Assembly: GCA_942491555.1 (NCBI GenBank)
Contig: CALOBN010000005.1
Coordinates: 1,240,001 to 1,304,000 of the forward strand
Source of the DNA: Marinihelvus sp942491555
GTDB taxonomy: Bacteria > Pseudomonadota > Gammaproteobacteria > Xanthomonadales > SZUA-36
Direction: 5' to 3'
DNA: 64,000 nt
The translations under genes and the position numbers were made by a program. Each line of letters starts with the position of its first letter. Positions within the stretch are counted from its first letter, which is position 1. The notes under the pieces were generated by a model that was given only the letters and a program-made list of their open reading frames with translations, had not been told where the DNA came from and ran no database searches. Positions 1 through 7,346 of the stretch are shown here, piece after piece.

Positions 1-2
1 TG

Positions 3-875
3 TATCTGCATGCGGACCGGCTGATGATGAATCGGCCGCTGGGCTGGCGCCGCTGGCTGTTGCTTCCGGGTGTGCTGCAAACGATTTATTACACCTGGGC
101 CTTCACTCAGCTGGGCGACTACCAGGCCAAGTGGGATTACGAAGCGGCCATTCATCGTCCCTATATAGAGCCGGTAGAGACGGTACTGGGTCTGGCGCTG
201 ATGGTCTTTGCCATCGTCGCGATTTTCAGAATGGTGGGTCGCTACCGCGCCTTCCTGAACAATACGCAATCGGCTGCAGCAGACTTTGAACCGGTTTGGC
301 TGACACGTTTAATGACCGCAATGATTCTGGCCGGTTTGCTGTTCGCCGCGCTGGAGGTTGTCCCTCTGCTGGTGGGCGGTATGAGTTACATCAGCATCTA
401 TCCCCTGCAGGTGCTGCTGACCGCCGTGGTTGCCTGGCTTGGTTTGCAGGCGCTGGCCCAAACCACGGTCGCATTTCCAAAAATGCCGGACGCTGTGGCG
501 CTGGTTGATGATCAGAAAGACAGTGCCTCAGCCGAAAAGGACTGGGTTAAGGAAGGCGAGCAATTGCTCGCAGTGATGCAAGATGGCGACTGGTATCTTG
601 AGTCGCGACTGTCGATCAAGGACGTCGCGGCACGGATGGCCACGAACGAGACGTATATATCGCGTGCACTGAACAAAGGCCTCGGCAAGTCATTCAATGC
701 CTTTATCAACGGCCTGAGGGTGAAGCATGCGCAGGCCTTATTGGAACAGGACGAGCTGTCCCTGCTCGATATTGCTGCGGCTGCCGGCTTTAATTCAAAA
801 GCCACGTTCAACCGGGTCTTCCGGGACCTGTCCGGCCAGACACCAAGCCAGTATAAAAAGTCTCAAAAGCCGTAA
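3..875 (+). CDS. AraC-family transcriptional regulator with membrane-spanning N-terminus (5' end outside window)
   Basis: The frame is open to the left edge with no stop, so the first ATG seen (24) is probably internal and the gene starts outside the window. The N-terminal part has at least three hydrophobic segments separated by short loops. The last ~100 residues form an AraC-type double helix-turn-helix: an SIKDVAARMATNETYISRAL first helix pair, then LLDIAAAAGFNSKATFNRVF and the usual GQTPSQYKK ending. Membrane-anchored AraC proteins of this layout sense an envelope or extracellular signal and bind DNA in the cytoplasm. The ligand and targets are unknown. The next gene downstream is a small envelope protein, which could be a target. 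Confidence 0.85.
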   Translation, partial: YLHADRLMMNRPLGWRRWLLLPGVLQTIYYTWAFTQLGDYQAKWDYEAAIHRPYIEPVETVLGLALMVFAIVAIFRMVGRYRAFLNNTQSAAADFEPVWLTRLMTAMILAGLLFAALEVVPLLVGGMSYISIYPLQVLLTAVVAWLGLQALAQTTVAFPKMPDAVALVDDQKDSASAEKDWVKEGEQLLAVMQDGDWYLESRLSIKDVAARMATNETYISRALNKGLGKSFNAFINGLRVKHAQALLEQDELSLLDIAAAAGFNSKATFNRVFRDLSGQTPSQYKKSQKP

Positions 876-974
876 ATCGTTTCTGAATGCGGGTTTTGAG
901 GCGCTTGCCCATCTCATACTCATTAACTTGTGATCCATCAGCACCGGCCGGGTGCAGCAACGATGGAGCCCAAC

Positions 975-1535
975 ATGATTGACTCTAGCCCGACAGCAAA
1001 CATCGACGCGGGTAGCCGCATCAGCCGTATGGCCTCGGCATTTGCCGTGGCATTGTCGCTCGCGGCCATGTTCGTATCGCTTGCCGAAGTCAGCAGTGAG
1101 CGGGCGCAACAACGCGCGTCGGTCTGGCCTCATATCGAGATTGTCGAGTCCTACTCTGATGAAGGGTTTCGCATCCGTTTGACCAACAAAGGTGTCGGAC
1201 CCGCCTTGATGGGTGACGTCACGCTCACGTTCAACGGTCAGCCGATTGGCAATCTTGATCAATTGATTGCCGACACGCTGGGGCCGGATGACGCATTCAG
1301 CTATGACCGCTATTCATCCAGCAATCCTTCGAACAGTGTCGTCGCTGCTGGCGAGGAGACCGTCCTTTTTGGCGTGAAATGGGATTCTGCGACCCAGCGC
1401 CTGCTGGGCGCCTGGGATGGCAAGGTCGATATTACGACCTGCTATTGCTCCATTCATGAGGACTGCTGGGAAACGTCGCTGGCATCCGCCAAGACCCGGC
1501 GCACCGAGCGCTGCGATACCGGCGTTTCTCTCTGA
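975..1535 (+). CDS. Hypothetical single-pass membrane protein with cysteine-rich C-terminus
   Basis: About 186 residues. I chose the ATG at 975 because GGAG lies six bases upstream. A GTG at 930 and an ATG at 963 are in frame but have no better site. One hydrophobic segment near residues 20-40 (FAVALSLAAMFVSLAEV) is followed by a short coiled stretch and a domain that reads as a beta-rich periplasmic module, including IRLTNKGVGPALMGDVTL. Four cysteines cluster near the end (CYC, DCW, ERC), suggesting disulfides or metal binding. I do not recognise the family. It lies between the AraC-type regulator and another small envelope protein. Confidence 0.6.
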   Translation: MIDSSPTANIDAGSRISRMASAFAVALSLAAMFVSLAEVSSERAQQRASVWPHIEIVESYSDEGFRIRLTNKGVGPALMGDVTLTFNGQPIGNLDQLIADTLGPDDAFSYDRYSSSNPSNSVVAAGEETVLFGVKWDSATQRLLGAWDGKVDITTCYCSIHEDCWETSLASAKTRRTERCDTGVSL

Positions 1536-1573
1536 TCAACCCGAACCTTTTTAGCTACAACAGGAGAAGACCA

Positions 1574-2092
1574 ATGAAGTTACTCAAGACCAGTCTGATT
1601 GCATTGATGTTGATTTCTGCCAATGTCACGGCGGATGAAGCCAGCAAGACTGCTGCAAACATTTCTATCGATGACCTTGCACCACTGACGGGGCCGGAAT
1701 GGACCGGTTCGCTCAGTTATCTCGACTATGGCAGCAATAAGACAGCAACAATTCCGGTGAGTATTCGTTTCGATTCGGCAAAGTCCGCATCAATTCGTTA
1801 TCACATCAAGTTTCCCGGTGAGTCGCAGTACAACGAATCGGCCAAGCTAAAAATTACCCGGGACGGAACCCGTCTGAATGGTGAGCCGGTTGTCAAACGC
1901 TCGCTGCTGCCCGATGGCACGGTTGTGGTTGTGACCCGGGACAAAGCCAAAGACGACGGACGGCCCGCCGACATCCGCACCACTTATTCTTTAAGCACGG
2001 CTGCATTAACGATTCGCAAGGACGTCCGGTTTGCGGGAGACAATGACTACTTTGAGCGCAATGCCTATACGCTGACGCGCCAGATCAACTAA
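1574..2092 (+). CDS. Hypothetical secreted protein
   Basis: 172 residues with a typical Sec signal peptide (MKLLKTSLIALMLISANVTA) and a good ribosome site (AGGAGA) eight bases before the ATG. The mature part looks beta-rich and soluble, with alternating polar and hydrophobic strands and no cysteines or known catalytic motif. It contains WTGSLSYLDYGSNKTATIPV, a pattern of the kind seen in small periplasmic lipid- or ligand-binding barrels, but that is only an impression. Its end overlaps the convergent alkane-hydroxylase-like gene by 8 bases. Function unknown. Confidence 0.65.
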   Translation: MKLLKTSLIALMLISANVTADEASKTAANISIDDLAPLTGPEWTGSLSYLDYGSNKTATIPVSIRFDSAKSASIRYHIKFPGESQYNESAKLKITRDGTRLNGEPVVKRSLLPDGTVVVVTRDKAKDDGRPADIRTTYSLSTAALTIRKDVRFAGDNDYFERNAYTLTRQIN

Positions 2093-3224
2093 GGGGTGCC
2101 TGGACTTCCGGCACACGTGGGGGCTCGTCTCCTTCACCTGGGCCGCTTCGATAAATTTCGACCCGCGGGTTCATGACGCGGTGCCAAACCGGGGGTAGTA
2201 AAGCGATTAGTACCGCGGTGGAATAGCCGAACGGCAGTTGCGGGGCAGGGGGCTGACGTTGCAGGGCTGCGAATGGCCGGCTGGGGTTGACGTGGTGGTC
2301 GGCGTGACGCGGCAGCTGCAACAGCAAGGCGTTGCTGAGCCAATAGTCCGAGTCCCAGGAATGGTGCGTGCGCGGCGGCTCATATCGTCCATCGGCACGC
2401 TGTTCGCGCCGCAGGCCATAATGTTCGACGTAGTTGATGACCTCCAGCAGCAGTGCTGCACCCAGTCCATGAGCCAGCCACACGGCAGCAGCAAGAGGCC
2501 CCCATAGCAGCCAGGTGCCCGCCAGGAACACCGCGCTGAGGGCATACCAGAACGTCATTTCATGGTTGATGGCAGGCAGTGGCCGGCCCGCTGCCGCGGC
2601 AGACTGTTGAGCCATCAACCAGGCGCATCGCGTGTTCAGGAGCCAGGCACGTGGGGCCCTCAGATAGACATTGCTGCCCAATGGGGCAGAACTGGGGTCT
2701 TCCGGTGTAGCTACTTTTACATGATGCCAGCGCGGGTGTTCGATTTTGAAGCACGCATATCCAACACTGCTCAGCAGCAGGCCGCCAAGGTTTTGCAGCC
2801 AGCGTTGGCGTTTATGAATCAACTCATGTGCAACGTTAATAGCCACCACGCCACCTATATTGGCGAGCGACACGGTCCAGCCCAGCAAGGCCCAGCCGCC
2901 CAGCCGCTCAGGGTTCGCGGCCAGCGTGGCGAGCGCCCACGCCAGTACCGCAAAGTAGGTCAACGCCGCGCATACCGGTATCAGGGTATCCGTGTAATCC
3001 GAGTGCGTATCCGGGGCCGGGTTACGCAGGTCACGACCCAGCATCAGGTCCACCAGCGGCAAGGCGATATACAAAACGGGCAAGCTAAGCCAGGCAAACA
3101 GGGGATCCATGCCAGGCAGGTCACGAAGGGCCCAGCCCACAGGTATCAGGAGTGGTACCGCAGCTGCCAGCCAGTAGCCCTGTCGCGTTATTGCGGCGGG
3201 AAATTGATGTGTCCTGTTGAACAT
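2085..3224 (-). CDS. alkB: AlkB-type membrane di-iron hydroxylase (alkane 1-monooxygenase family)
   Basis: 379 residues, close to the usual ~400 for membrane alkane monooxygenases. The histidine boxes are present in order: HELIHK, HPRWHHV, NYVEHYGLRR and RHADHH. They sit among about six hydrophobic segments, the standard arrangement for the non-haem di-iron site facing the cytoplasm. The family hydroxylates terminal carbons of medium-chain alkanes, or related hydrophobic substrates such as xylene side chains, using electrons from rubredoxin. No rubredoxin or rubredoxin reductase gene lies in the window, so electron transfer must come from elsewhere. The ribosome site is weak. Substrate cannot be read from the sequence. 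Confidence 0.85.
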   Translation of the reverse strand: MFNRTHQFPAAITRQGYWLAAAVPLLIPVGWALRDLPGMDPLFAWLSLPVLYIALPLVDLMLGRDLRNPAPDTHSDYTDTLIPVCAALTYFAVLAWALATLAANPERLGGWALLGWTVSLANIGGVVAINVAHELIHKRQRWLQNLGGLLLSSVGYACFKIEHPRWHHVKVATPEDPSSAPLGSNVYLRAPRAWLLNTRCAWLMAQQSAAAAGRPLPAINHEMTFWYALSAVFLAGTWLLWGPLAAAVWLAHGLGAALLLEVINYVEHYGLRREQRADGRYEPPRTHHSWDSDYWLSNALLLQLPRHADHHVNPSRPFAALQRQPPAPQLPFGYSTAVLIALLPPVWHRVMNPRVEIYRSGPGEGDEPPRVPEVQAPLS

Positions 3225-3575
3225 GCGGCCAGCTTAGCACCTTGCCCGTAAACCACCAGCAGGGCTTGTTCAGCCAGGTAAAAGTCGCGGACGGGCATCG
3301 GCCTCAATGCGCTGTTTGGCTTTATAGGTGGTTTTTGGTACCTCGAAGTGAATGACACGTTCAGATTTTTGGGCCTCAACCAGACGGTATGGGCTGTCCC
3401 AGCCTGTCCTGGTTTGAAGGGGTAATGAGGGCTGGACACCTTAATCCTGTTATCCAGCCCACATTTTTATGATGCGCGATCCATGTCGCGAGATAACAGC
3501 GCAGTCTCTTGTCAAGCGCAGTGCCTTTATACTGACGCACAGGCTTATTACGGGGCTGATTCAGGACATTCGCGC
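3225..3575. other. Intergenic region with a gene-like remnant on the minus strand
   Basis: About 350 bases between the alkB-like gene and the next forward gene. Minus strand 3440-3270 is an open frame of about 55 codons bounded by stops and without ATG, GTG or TTG. Its composition looks protein-like (for example FEVPKTTYKAKQRIEAD near its end). It may be the 3' end of a decayed gene. Another minus-strand frame here, overlapping the start of the alkB-like gene, looks less convincing. I see no clear promoter or terminator. Confidence 0.3.
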
Positions 3576-4148
3576 ATGTCAGGTTTTGAAATTATCACGA
3601 TTACTTTCTCGTTTGTCGTCGGCCTTGGCATGGCGCAGATGCTGCGTTCAGTCGGCTATGTGGTGCGTCAACGCGAAGCAGTATCCTGGCACTGGATGCC
3701 ATTTTTTGCCGCAGGCCTGATCCTGTTTTTTCAGATTCAGTTCTGGTTTGGGCTGGCGGTGGTGAACGCCGAAATCGAAGCGTGGAGCTGGTCCATCTAC
3801 AGCCTGGTGTTTGCTGCTGCGGTCATGATTTTTCTGGCTGGTGCCACGGTGCTGGCTCCACCCGGTTCCGAACTGGCGCACAGCCTGCTGGAAGATTTCC
3901 AGAGCCGCGGCAGGATCAGTCTGCTGTTTCTGGCAGCCTACCTTGTCGGCTGGATGGGTATCGGCATCATGTTCTGGCGGCCGGAGTTCTGGCTGTTGAT
4001 GGTTGTCAATGGCGCGCTGGCCGCGTTGCTGATCATCGCCTACCGGGTGCGACGCGGGGTCGCGTTCTTGTACCTGGCAATTGCCGCAGTGACGGTGTTT
4101 GGTTCCATGACAGTGTGGACCACACCCAACCTGCAAATGCCCATGTAG
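3576..4148 (+). CDS. Hypothetical polytopic inner-membrane protein
   Basis: 190 residues from the ATG at 3576, preceded by AGGAC at a suitable distance. An in-frame start at 3483 would add 31 poorly coding residues before the first membrane helix, so I rejected it. The protein is almost entirely hydrophobic, with about six transmembrane segments beginning directly at residue 3 (FEIITITFSFVVGLGMAQML) and short polar loops rich in Arg and Trp. No catalytic motif is visible and I do not recognise a named family. It precedes the membrane-linked hydrolase by about 130 bases and may or may not be co-transcribed with it. Confidence 0.65.
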   Translation: MSGFEIITITFSFVVGLGMAQMLRSVGYVVRQREAVSWHWMPFFAAGLILFFQIQFWFGLAVVNAEIEAWSWSIYSLVFAAAVMIFLAGATVLAPPGSELAHSLLEDFQSRGRISLLFLAAYLVGWMGIGIMFWRPEFWLLMVVNGALAALLIIAYRVRRGVAFLYLAIAAVTVFGSMTVWTTPNLQMPM

Positions 4149-4277
4149 AACGATGACTGAGGACTGCCTGCGAGTCCGGCCAACCGATGGGCATGTGCAG
4201 CGGGCGCAATGCGGTTACGCATTGGGTCGATTGCAGCGAACAGGTAAACTCCAGCGCAAAACAACGATTCCGAAGTC

Positions 4278-5927
4278 ATGACACAAATCCTCAAGCGCAC
4301 CAGGCCCGCCGCGCCCCGTTTCTCGAAAATCTTTGCCGCGCTTATTGCCCTGTGCATGGTGGCCGCGGCCCTGGCCACACTGTGGCGGGCCGATTCAGGC
4401 GTGGCGGTCAGCAAAGATCAGCTCGGGTCCACGCCCGTTACCGTTTACCGTCCTGCCGCCAAGGTTTTTGCCCTGCCGGGCTTGAGCTGGCGTGAGGATA
4501 CGCTGCCAGTTGTTGTCATCTCGCATGGTTTTGCCGGCTCCCAGCAGCTCATGCAGGCCTTCGCGGTGTCACTGGCGCGCAATGGTTACCTGGCGGTCAC
4601 TTTCGATTACCTCGGCCACGGGCGGAACCTTGAGCCCCTCGGTGGCGATGTCACCCGTGTCGATGGCGCGACCCGGCTCCTGCTCGAGCAGACCCGCTCG
4701 GTGGTGGACTATGCTCTTGGTCAGCCGGATGCCGGCGGGCGTCTGGCCGTGCTGGGTCATTCCATGGCCTCGGATGTGGTGGTGCGCTATGCGCAGGATG
4801 ATCCAAGGGTGGAAGCGACCATCGCCGTGTCACTTTTTTCGCCGGCGGTCACAGCGGATTCGCCGCGTAATTTGCTGATCATCAATGGTGCCTTTGAAGG
4901 TTATCTTGAACGTGAGGCTTTACGCGTGCTCAGCCTGGTTACCGACCAGCCGGAGCTTGGGGTCACCTATGGCAACTTCGCGGATGGGTCTGCCCGTCGC
5001 GCGGTCGCCGCACCCTGGGTCGAACACGTGGGTGTGCTGTACAGCACGGCGGCCCAGGCAGAGGCCATCAACTGGCTTGGTGCCGTGTTTGATCATGAGG
5101 GCAGTGGCTACCTGGACCACCGTGGTCCTGCCGTGCTGCTGCTCCTGGCAGGACTTGTGCTGCTGGCCTGGCCGCTTTCAAAGCTACTGCCGCGCGTGGC
5201 GGCCCCGCCCCGCGGACTGGCCCCGCGCTGGCGTGAACTGCTGCCCGCGGCACTGATTCCGGCTGTACTCACGCCGCTTTTACTGGTCGCGTTTCCGGCA
5301 GATTTTCTCGGCATGCTCGTGGGTGGCTACCTGGGGGTGCACTTTTTTGTCTATGGCCTGCTGACCTGGCTTTGCGGCTTGTGGATTGTGCGCCGCCGCG
5401 GCGGTGGTTCTGGCGCGGGCGGGGAAGGGCTCACGGATGTCCTGGCCGGTAAACTGTCCGGCGTATCGGTGTCGGGTCAGACCCGTGTTCTGGCTGGTGT
5501 GCTGGCCACCGTGATGGTCAGTGCCTATGCCGCGGGTCTTGTGGGGCTGGTCATGGACCGCTGGTTTACCTCTTTCGCCGTGACAGCGCCGCGCCTGCCG
5601 CTGCTGGGGGTGATGCTTGCCGGCACCCTGGCTTATTTCCTCGCGGACGAGTGGCTGGTGCGCGGCCGCGGGGCACCGCGGGGCGCCCAGTGGTGCACGC
5701 GTCTGTGTTTTCTCCTCTCGCTCGGCATTGCCGTGGCCCTGTCTTTTGAGGACCTGTTCTTCCTGCTGATTATCGCCGTGGTGATCGTGCCCTACTTTTT
5801 GTTCTACGGGCTGCTGAGTACCTGGACCTACCGCGCCACAGGGCACCCGGTGGTCAGCGCCATACCCGTAGCCCTCGCCTTCGGCTGGGCACTGGTGGTG
5901 GTGTTTCCGCTGCTGTCGGGTGCGTGA
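4278..5927 (+). CDS. Alpha/beta hydrolase fused to a C-terminal membrane domain
   Basis: 549 residues. A membrane anchor lies at residues 18-35. An alpha/beta-hydrolase domain follows to about residue 290. It has the oxyanion-type HGFAGS (about 83-88), DYLGHG (110-115) and a nucleophile elbow GHSMA with Ser162. A likely catalytic His sits in PWVEHVGV. The remaining ~260 residues contain about seven or eight hydrophobic segments with Gly/Arg-rich loops. The hydrolase part probably lies in the periplasm, by the positive-inside rule around the anchor. Substrate (ester, lipid or acyl group) is unknown. The fusion with a large membrane domain is uncommon. Confidence 0.75.
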   Translation: MTQILKRTRPAAPRFSKIFAALIALCMVAAALATLWRADSGVAVSKDQLGSTPVTVYRPAAKVFALPGLSWREDTLPVVVISHGFAGSQQLMQAFAVSLARNGYLAVTFDYLGHGRNLEPLGGDVTRVDGATRLLLEQTRSVVDYALGQPDAGGRLAVLGHSMASDVVVRYAQDDPRVEATIAVSLFSPAVTADSPRNLLIINGAFEGYLEREALRVLSLVTDQPELGVTYGNFADGSARRAVAAPWVEHVGVLYSTAAQAEAINWLGAVFDHEGSGYLDHRGPAVLLLLAGLVLLAWPLSKLLPRVAAPPRGLAPRWRELLPAALIPAVLTPLLLVAFPADFLGMLVGGYLGVHFFVYGLLTWLCGLWIVRRRGGGSGAGGEGLTDVLAGKLSGVSVSGQTRVLAGVLATVMVSAYAAGLVGLVMDRWFTSFAVTAPRLPLLGVMLAGTLAYFLADEWLVRGRGAPRGAQWCTRLCFLLSLGIAVALSFEDLFFLLIIAVVIVPYFLFYGLLSTWTYRATGHPVVSAIPVALAFGWALVVVFPLLSGA

Positions 5928-5962
5928 TGCGAGGGTAGAGACATACCCCATGGTTGCGGATA

Positions 5963-5980
5963 GCTGATTCTGAAATCAGC
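5963..5980 (+). terminator. Small hairpin after the hydrolase gene, possible weak terminator
   Basis: GCTGATT and AATCAGC form a perfect 7-bp stem with a CTGA loop, 36 bases after the stop codon at 5927, followed by an A-rich rather than T-rich tract. It is at best a weak terminator. Confidence 0.25.
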
Positions 5981-6060
5981 GATCAAAAACACGAGCTGCG
6001 CCAAAGGGCTCTGCAGCGGGGGCTGCGGCCATTATGCCGCAAAGGCATCCCGAATTGCCC

Positions 6061-6089
6061 TTGAAATTTCGCCATTAAGTCTGTATGCT
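6061..6089 (+). promoter_or_regulatory. Sigma-70 type promoter for the PfpI-family gene
   Basis: TTGAAA (6061-6066) and TATGCT (6084-6089) are separated by exactly 17 bases, in an AT-rich stretch within an otherwise GC-rich region. The site is about 70 bases upstream of the start at 6159 and points the right way. Confidence 0.65.
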
Positions 6090-6158
6090 ATTGATTATTA
6101 AATATATTTATCGCCCCGGCAGCTCTGTCGGGACATTCGTACTATCCACGGAGGATTA

Positions 6159-6725
6159 ATGCTACAAGGAAAACGCATCGCCATTCTTGCCACTAACGGC
6201 TACGAACAGTCGGAGCTCACGGAGCCTCTTAAACGACTGCGGGACGCTGATGCAGATGTGCAAATCGTTTCCCTCGAAAAGGGCGACATTCGCGGCGAAA
6301 GCAGCGGTCAGTGGGCAGATACCGTGACGGTCGACAAAACCGTCGACGAGGTTTCGGCCGACGACTTTGACACGCTGGTCATACCGGGCGGTTTGTACAA
6401 CCCGGATACGTTGCGCGGCAACCGCAAAGCTGTGAGTTTTGTGCGCTCAATGTTTGACGCGAAAAAGCCGATTGCGGCGATCTGCCACGGGCCGTGGTTG
6501 CTCATCGAAGCGGGCATTGTTCGCGGCCGCAAGTTGACGAGTTATCCGTCCATTCGTACGGACATCACTAACGCTGGCGGCCTGTGGGTCGACGAGCCCG
6601 TGGTGGTCCACCAGGGACTGGTCACAAGCCGCAGCCCGGAAGACCTCGACGCGTTCTGCGCGAAAATCATCGAGGAGACCCGTGAAGGCCGGCATGAGCA
6701 TCGGGTTACGACCAAGGCAGCCTGA
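6159..6725 (+). CDS. PfpI/DJ-1 family protein (type 1 glutamine amidotransferase-like)
   Basis: 188 residues, the family's usual length. The nucleophile elbow AAICHGPW places the catalytic Cys at residue 109 next to His110, with the conserved acidic residue near position 16-19 and the TSYPSIRTDITNAGG segment typical of PfpI/YhbO proteins. Family members act as intracellular proteases, deglycases or chaperone-like stress proteins; the exact activity is debated. The ribosome site GGAGG is strong. A hairpin and a CBS-domain gene follow in the same direction, so the pair may be a two-gene stress operon. Confidence 0.88.
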   Translation: MLQGKRIAILATNGYEQSELTEPLKRLRDADADVQIVSLEKGDIRGESSGQWADTVTVDKTVDEVSADDFDTLVIPGGLYNPDTLRGNRKAVSFVRSMFDAKKPIAAICHGPWLLIEAGIVRGRKLTSYPSIRTDITNAGGLWVDEPVVVHQGLVTSRSPEDLDAFCAKIIEETREGRHEHRVTTKAA

Positions 6726-6746
6726 TCTTGGAGGTTCGACACGCAT

Positions 6747-6776
6747 CGGTCGGGAGCGCCCTGCGCTCCCCGACCG
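6747..6776 (+). other. GC-rich hairpin between the PfpI and CBS genes
   Basis: CGGTCGGGAGCGC pairs with GCGCTCCCCGACCG with one bulged base and a 3-base loop. No T-run follows, so it is unlikely to be a full terminator. It could tune read-through or stabilise the upstream mRNA end. Confidence 0.5.
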
Positions 6777-6806
6777 TCTCGAATCATCGAAGATCAAGGA
6801 GGCATC

Positions 6807-7229
6807 ATGAAGATTAGTGAAATCATGACCCGCGACGTGGAATACATCCACGCAAACACACCCCTCAAGCAGGCCGCTGAGACCATGGAGCGTCTCGAAA
6901 CCGGTTTCCTGCCGATCGGCAACTCGCCACAGGACAAGCTGCTGGGCGTGGTTACCGACCGGGACATCACGGTCCGCGGTGTGGCCAGGGGGTTAGACCC
7001 CGCGGCAACGCCCGTCGACGAGGTGAAAACCGACAAGGTGCTGTACTGCTATCAGGACGATTCGGTCGAAGATGCCGCCCGCAACATGGGTGAGCAGGAG
7101 GTCTACCGACTCGTGGTACTCGATAACGAAAACGACAAGCGCCTGAGTGGTGTCGTGTCCCTGGCCGATATCGGCCGCGCCGGCGGCGTGACCATGTCCG
7201 GCAGGACCGCAACAAAAATCACCGCCTGA
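6807..7229 (+). CDS. Tandem CBS-domain protein
   Basis: 140 residues made only of two CBS motifs: about residues 7-62 (ISEIMTRDVEYIHANTPLKQ...VVTDRDITVRGVA) and 75-130 (DDSVEDAARNMGEQEVYRLV...GVVSLADIGR). Stand-alone CBS pairs bind adenosine nucleotides and are often induced by stress. The ribosome site is strong (AAGGAGG). It follows the PfpI-family gene by about 80 bases and is closed by a clear intrinsic terminator, so the two probably form one unit. Confidence 0.9.
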   Translation: MKISEIMTRDVEYIHANTPLKQAAETMERLETGFLPIGNSPQDKLLGVVTDRDITVRGVARGLDPAATPVDEVKTDKVLYCYQDDSVEDAARNMGEQEVYRLVVLDNENDKRLSGVVSLADIGRAGGVTMSGRTATKITA

Positions 7230-7251
7230 TCAAAAACAGGCCCAGCATCAG

Positions 7252-7278
7252 AGCCCGGCGCAACGCCGGGCTTTTTTT
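7252..7278 (+). terminator. Rho-independent terminator after the CBS gene
   Basis: AGCCCGGCG and CGCCGGGCT form a 9-bp GC-rich stem with a 3-base loop, followed by a run of seven or eight T. It ends the PfpI-CBS unit. Confidence 0.9.
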
Positions 7279-7346
7279 GTGGTTACCCCGGCTAATTAGC
7301 TTGTCGCGATCGATGCGGCTGCGGCATGATGACCATCCGATAAGCC

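Noticed and set aside
3188..3439. 83-codon minus-strand frame overlapping the alkB-like start
   Set aside because: Overlaps the alkB N-terminus and shows no recognisable motif; the other minus frame looked more coding-like.
5280..5951. 223-codon minus-strand frame opposite the hydrolase membrane domain
   Set aside because: Composition (His, Gln, Arg) is the mirror of a hydrophobic coding strand; no start context.
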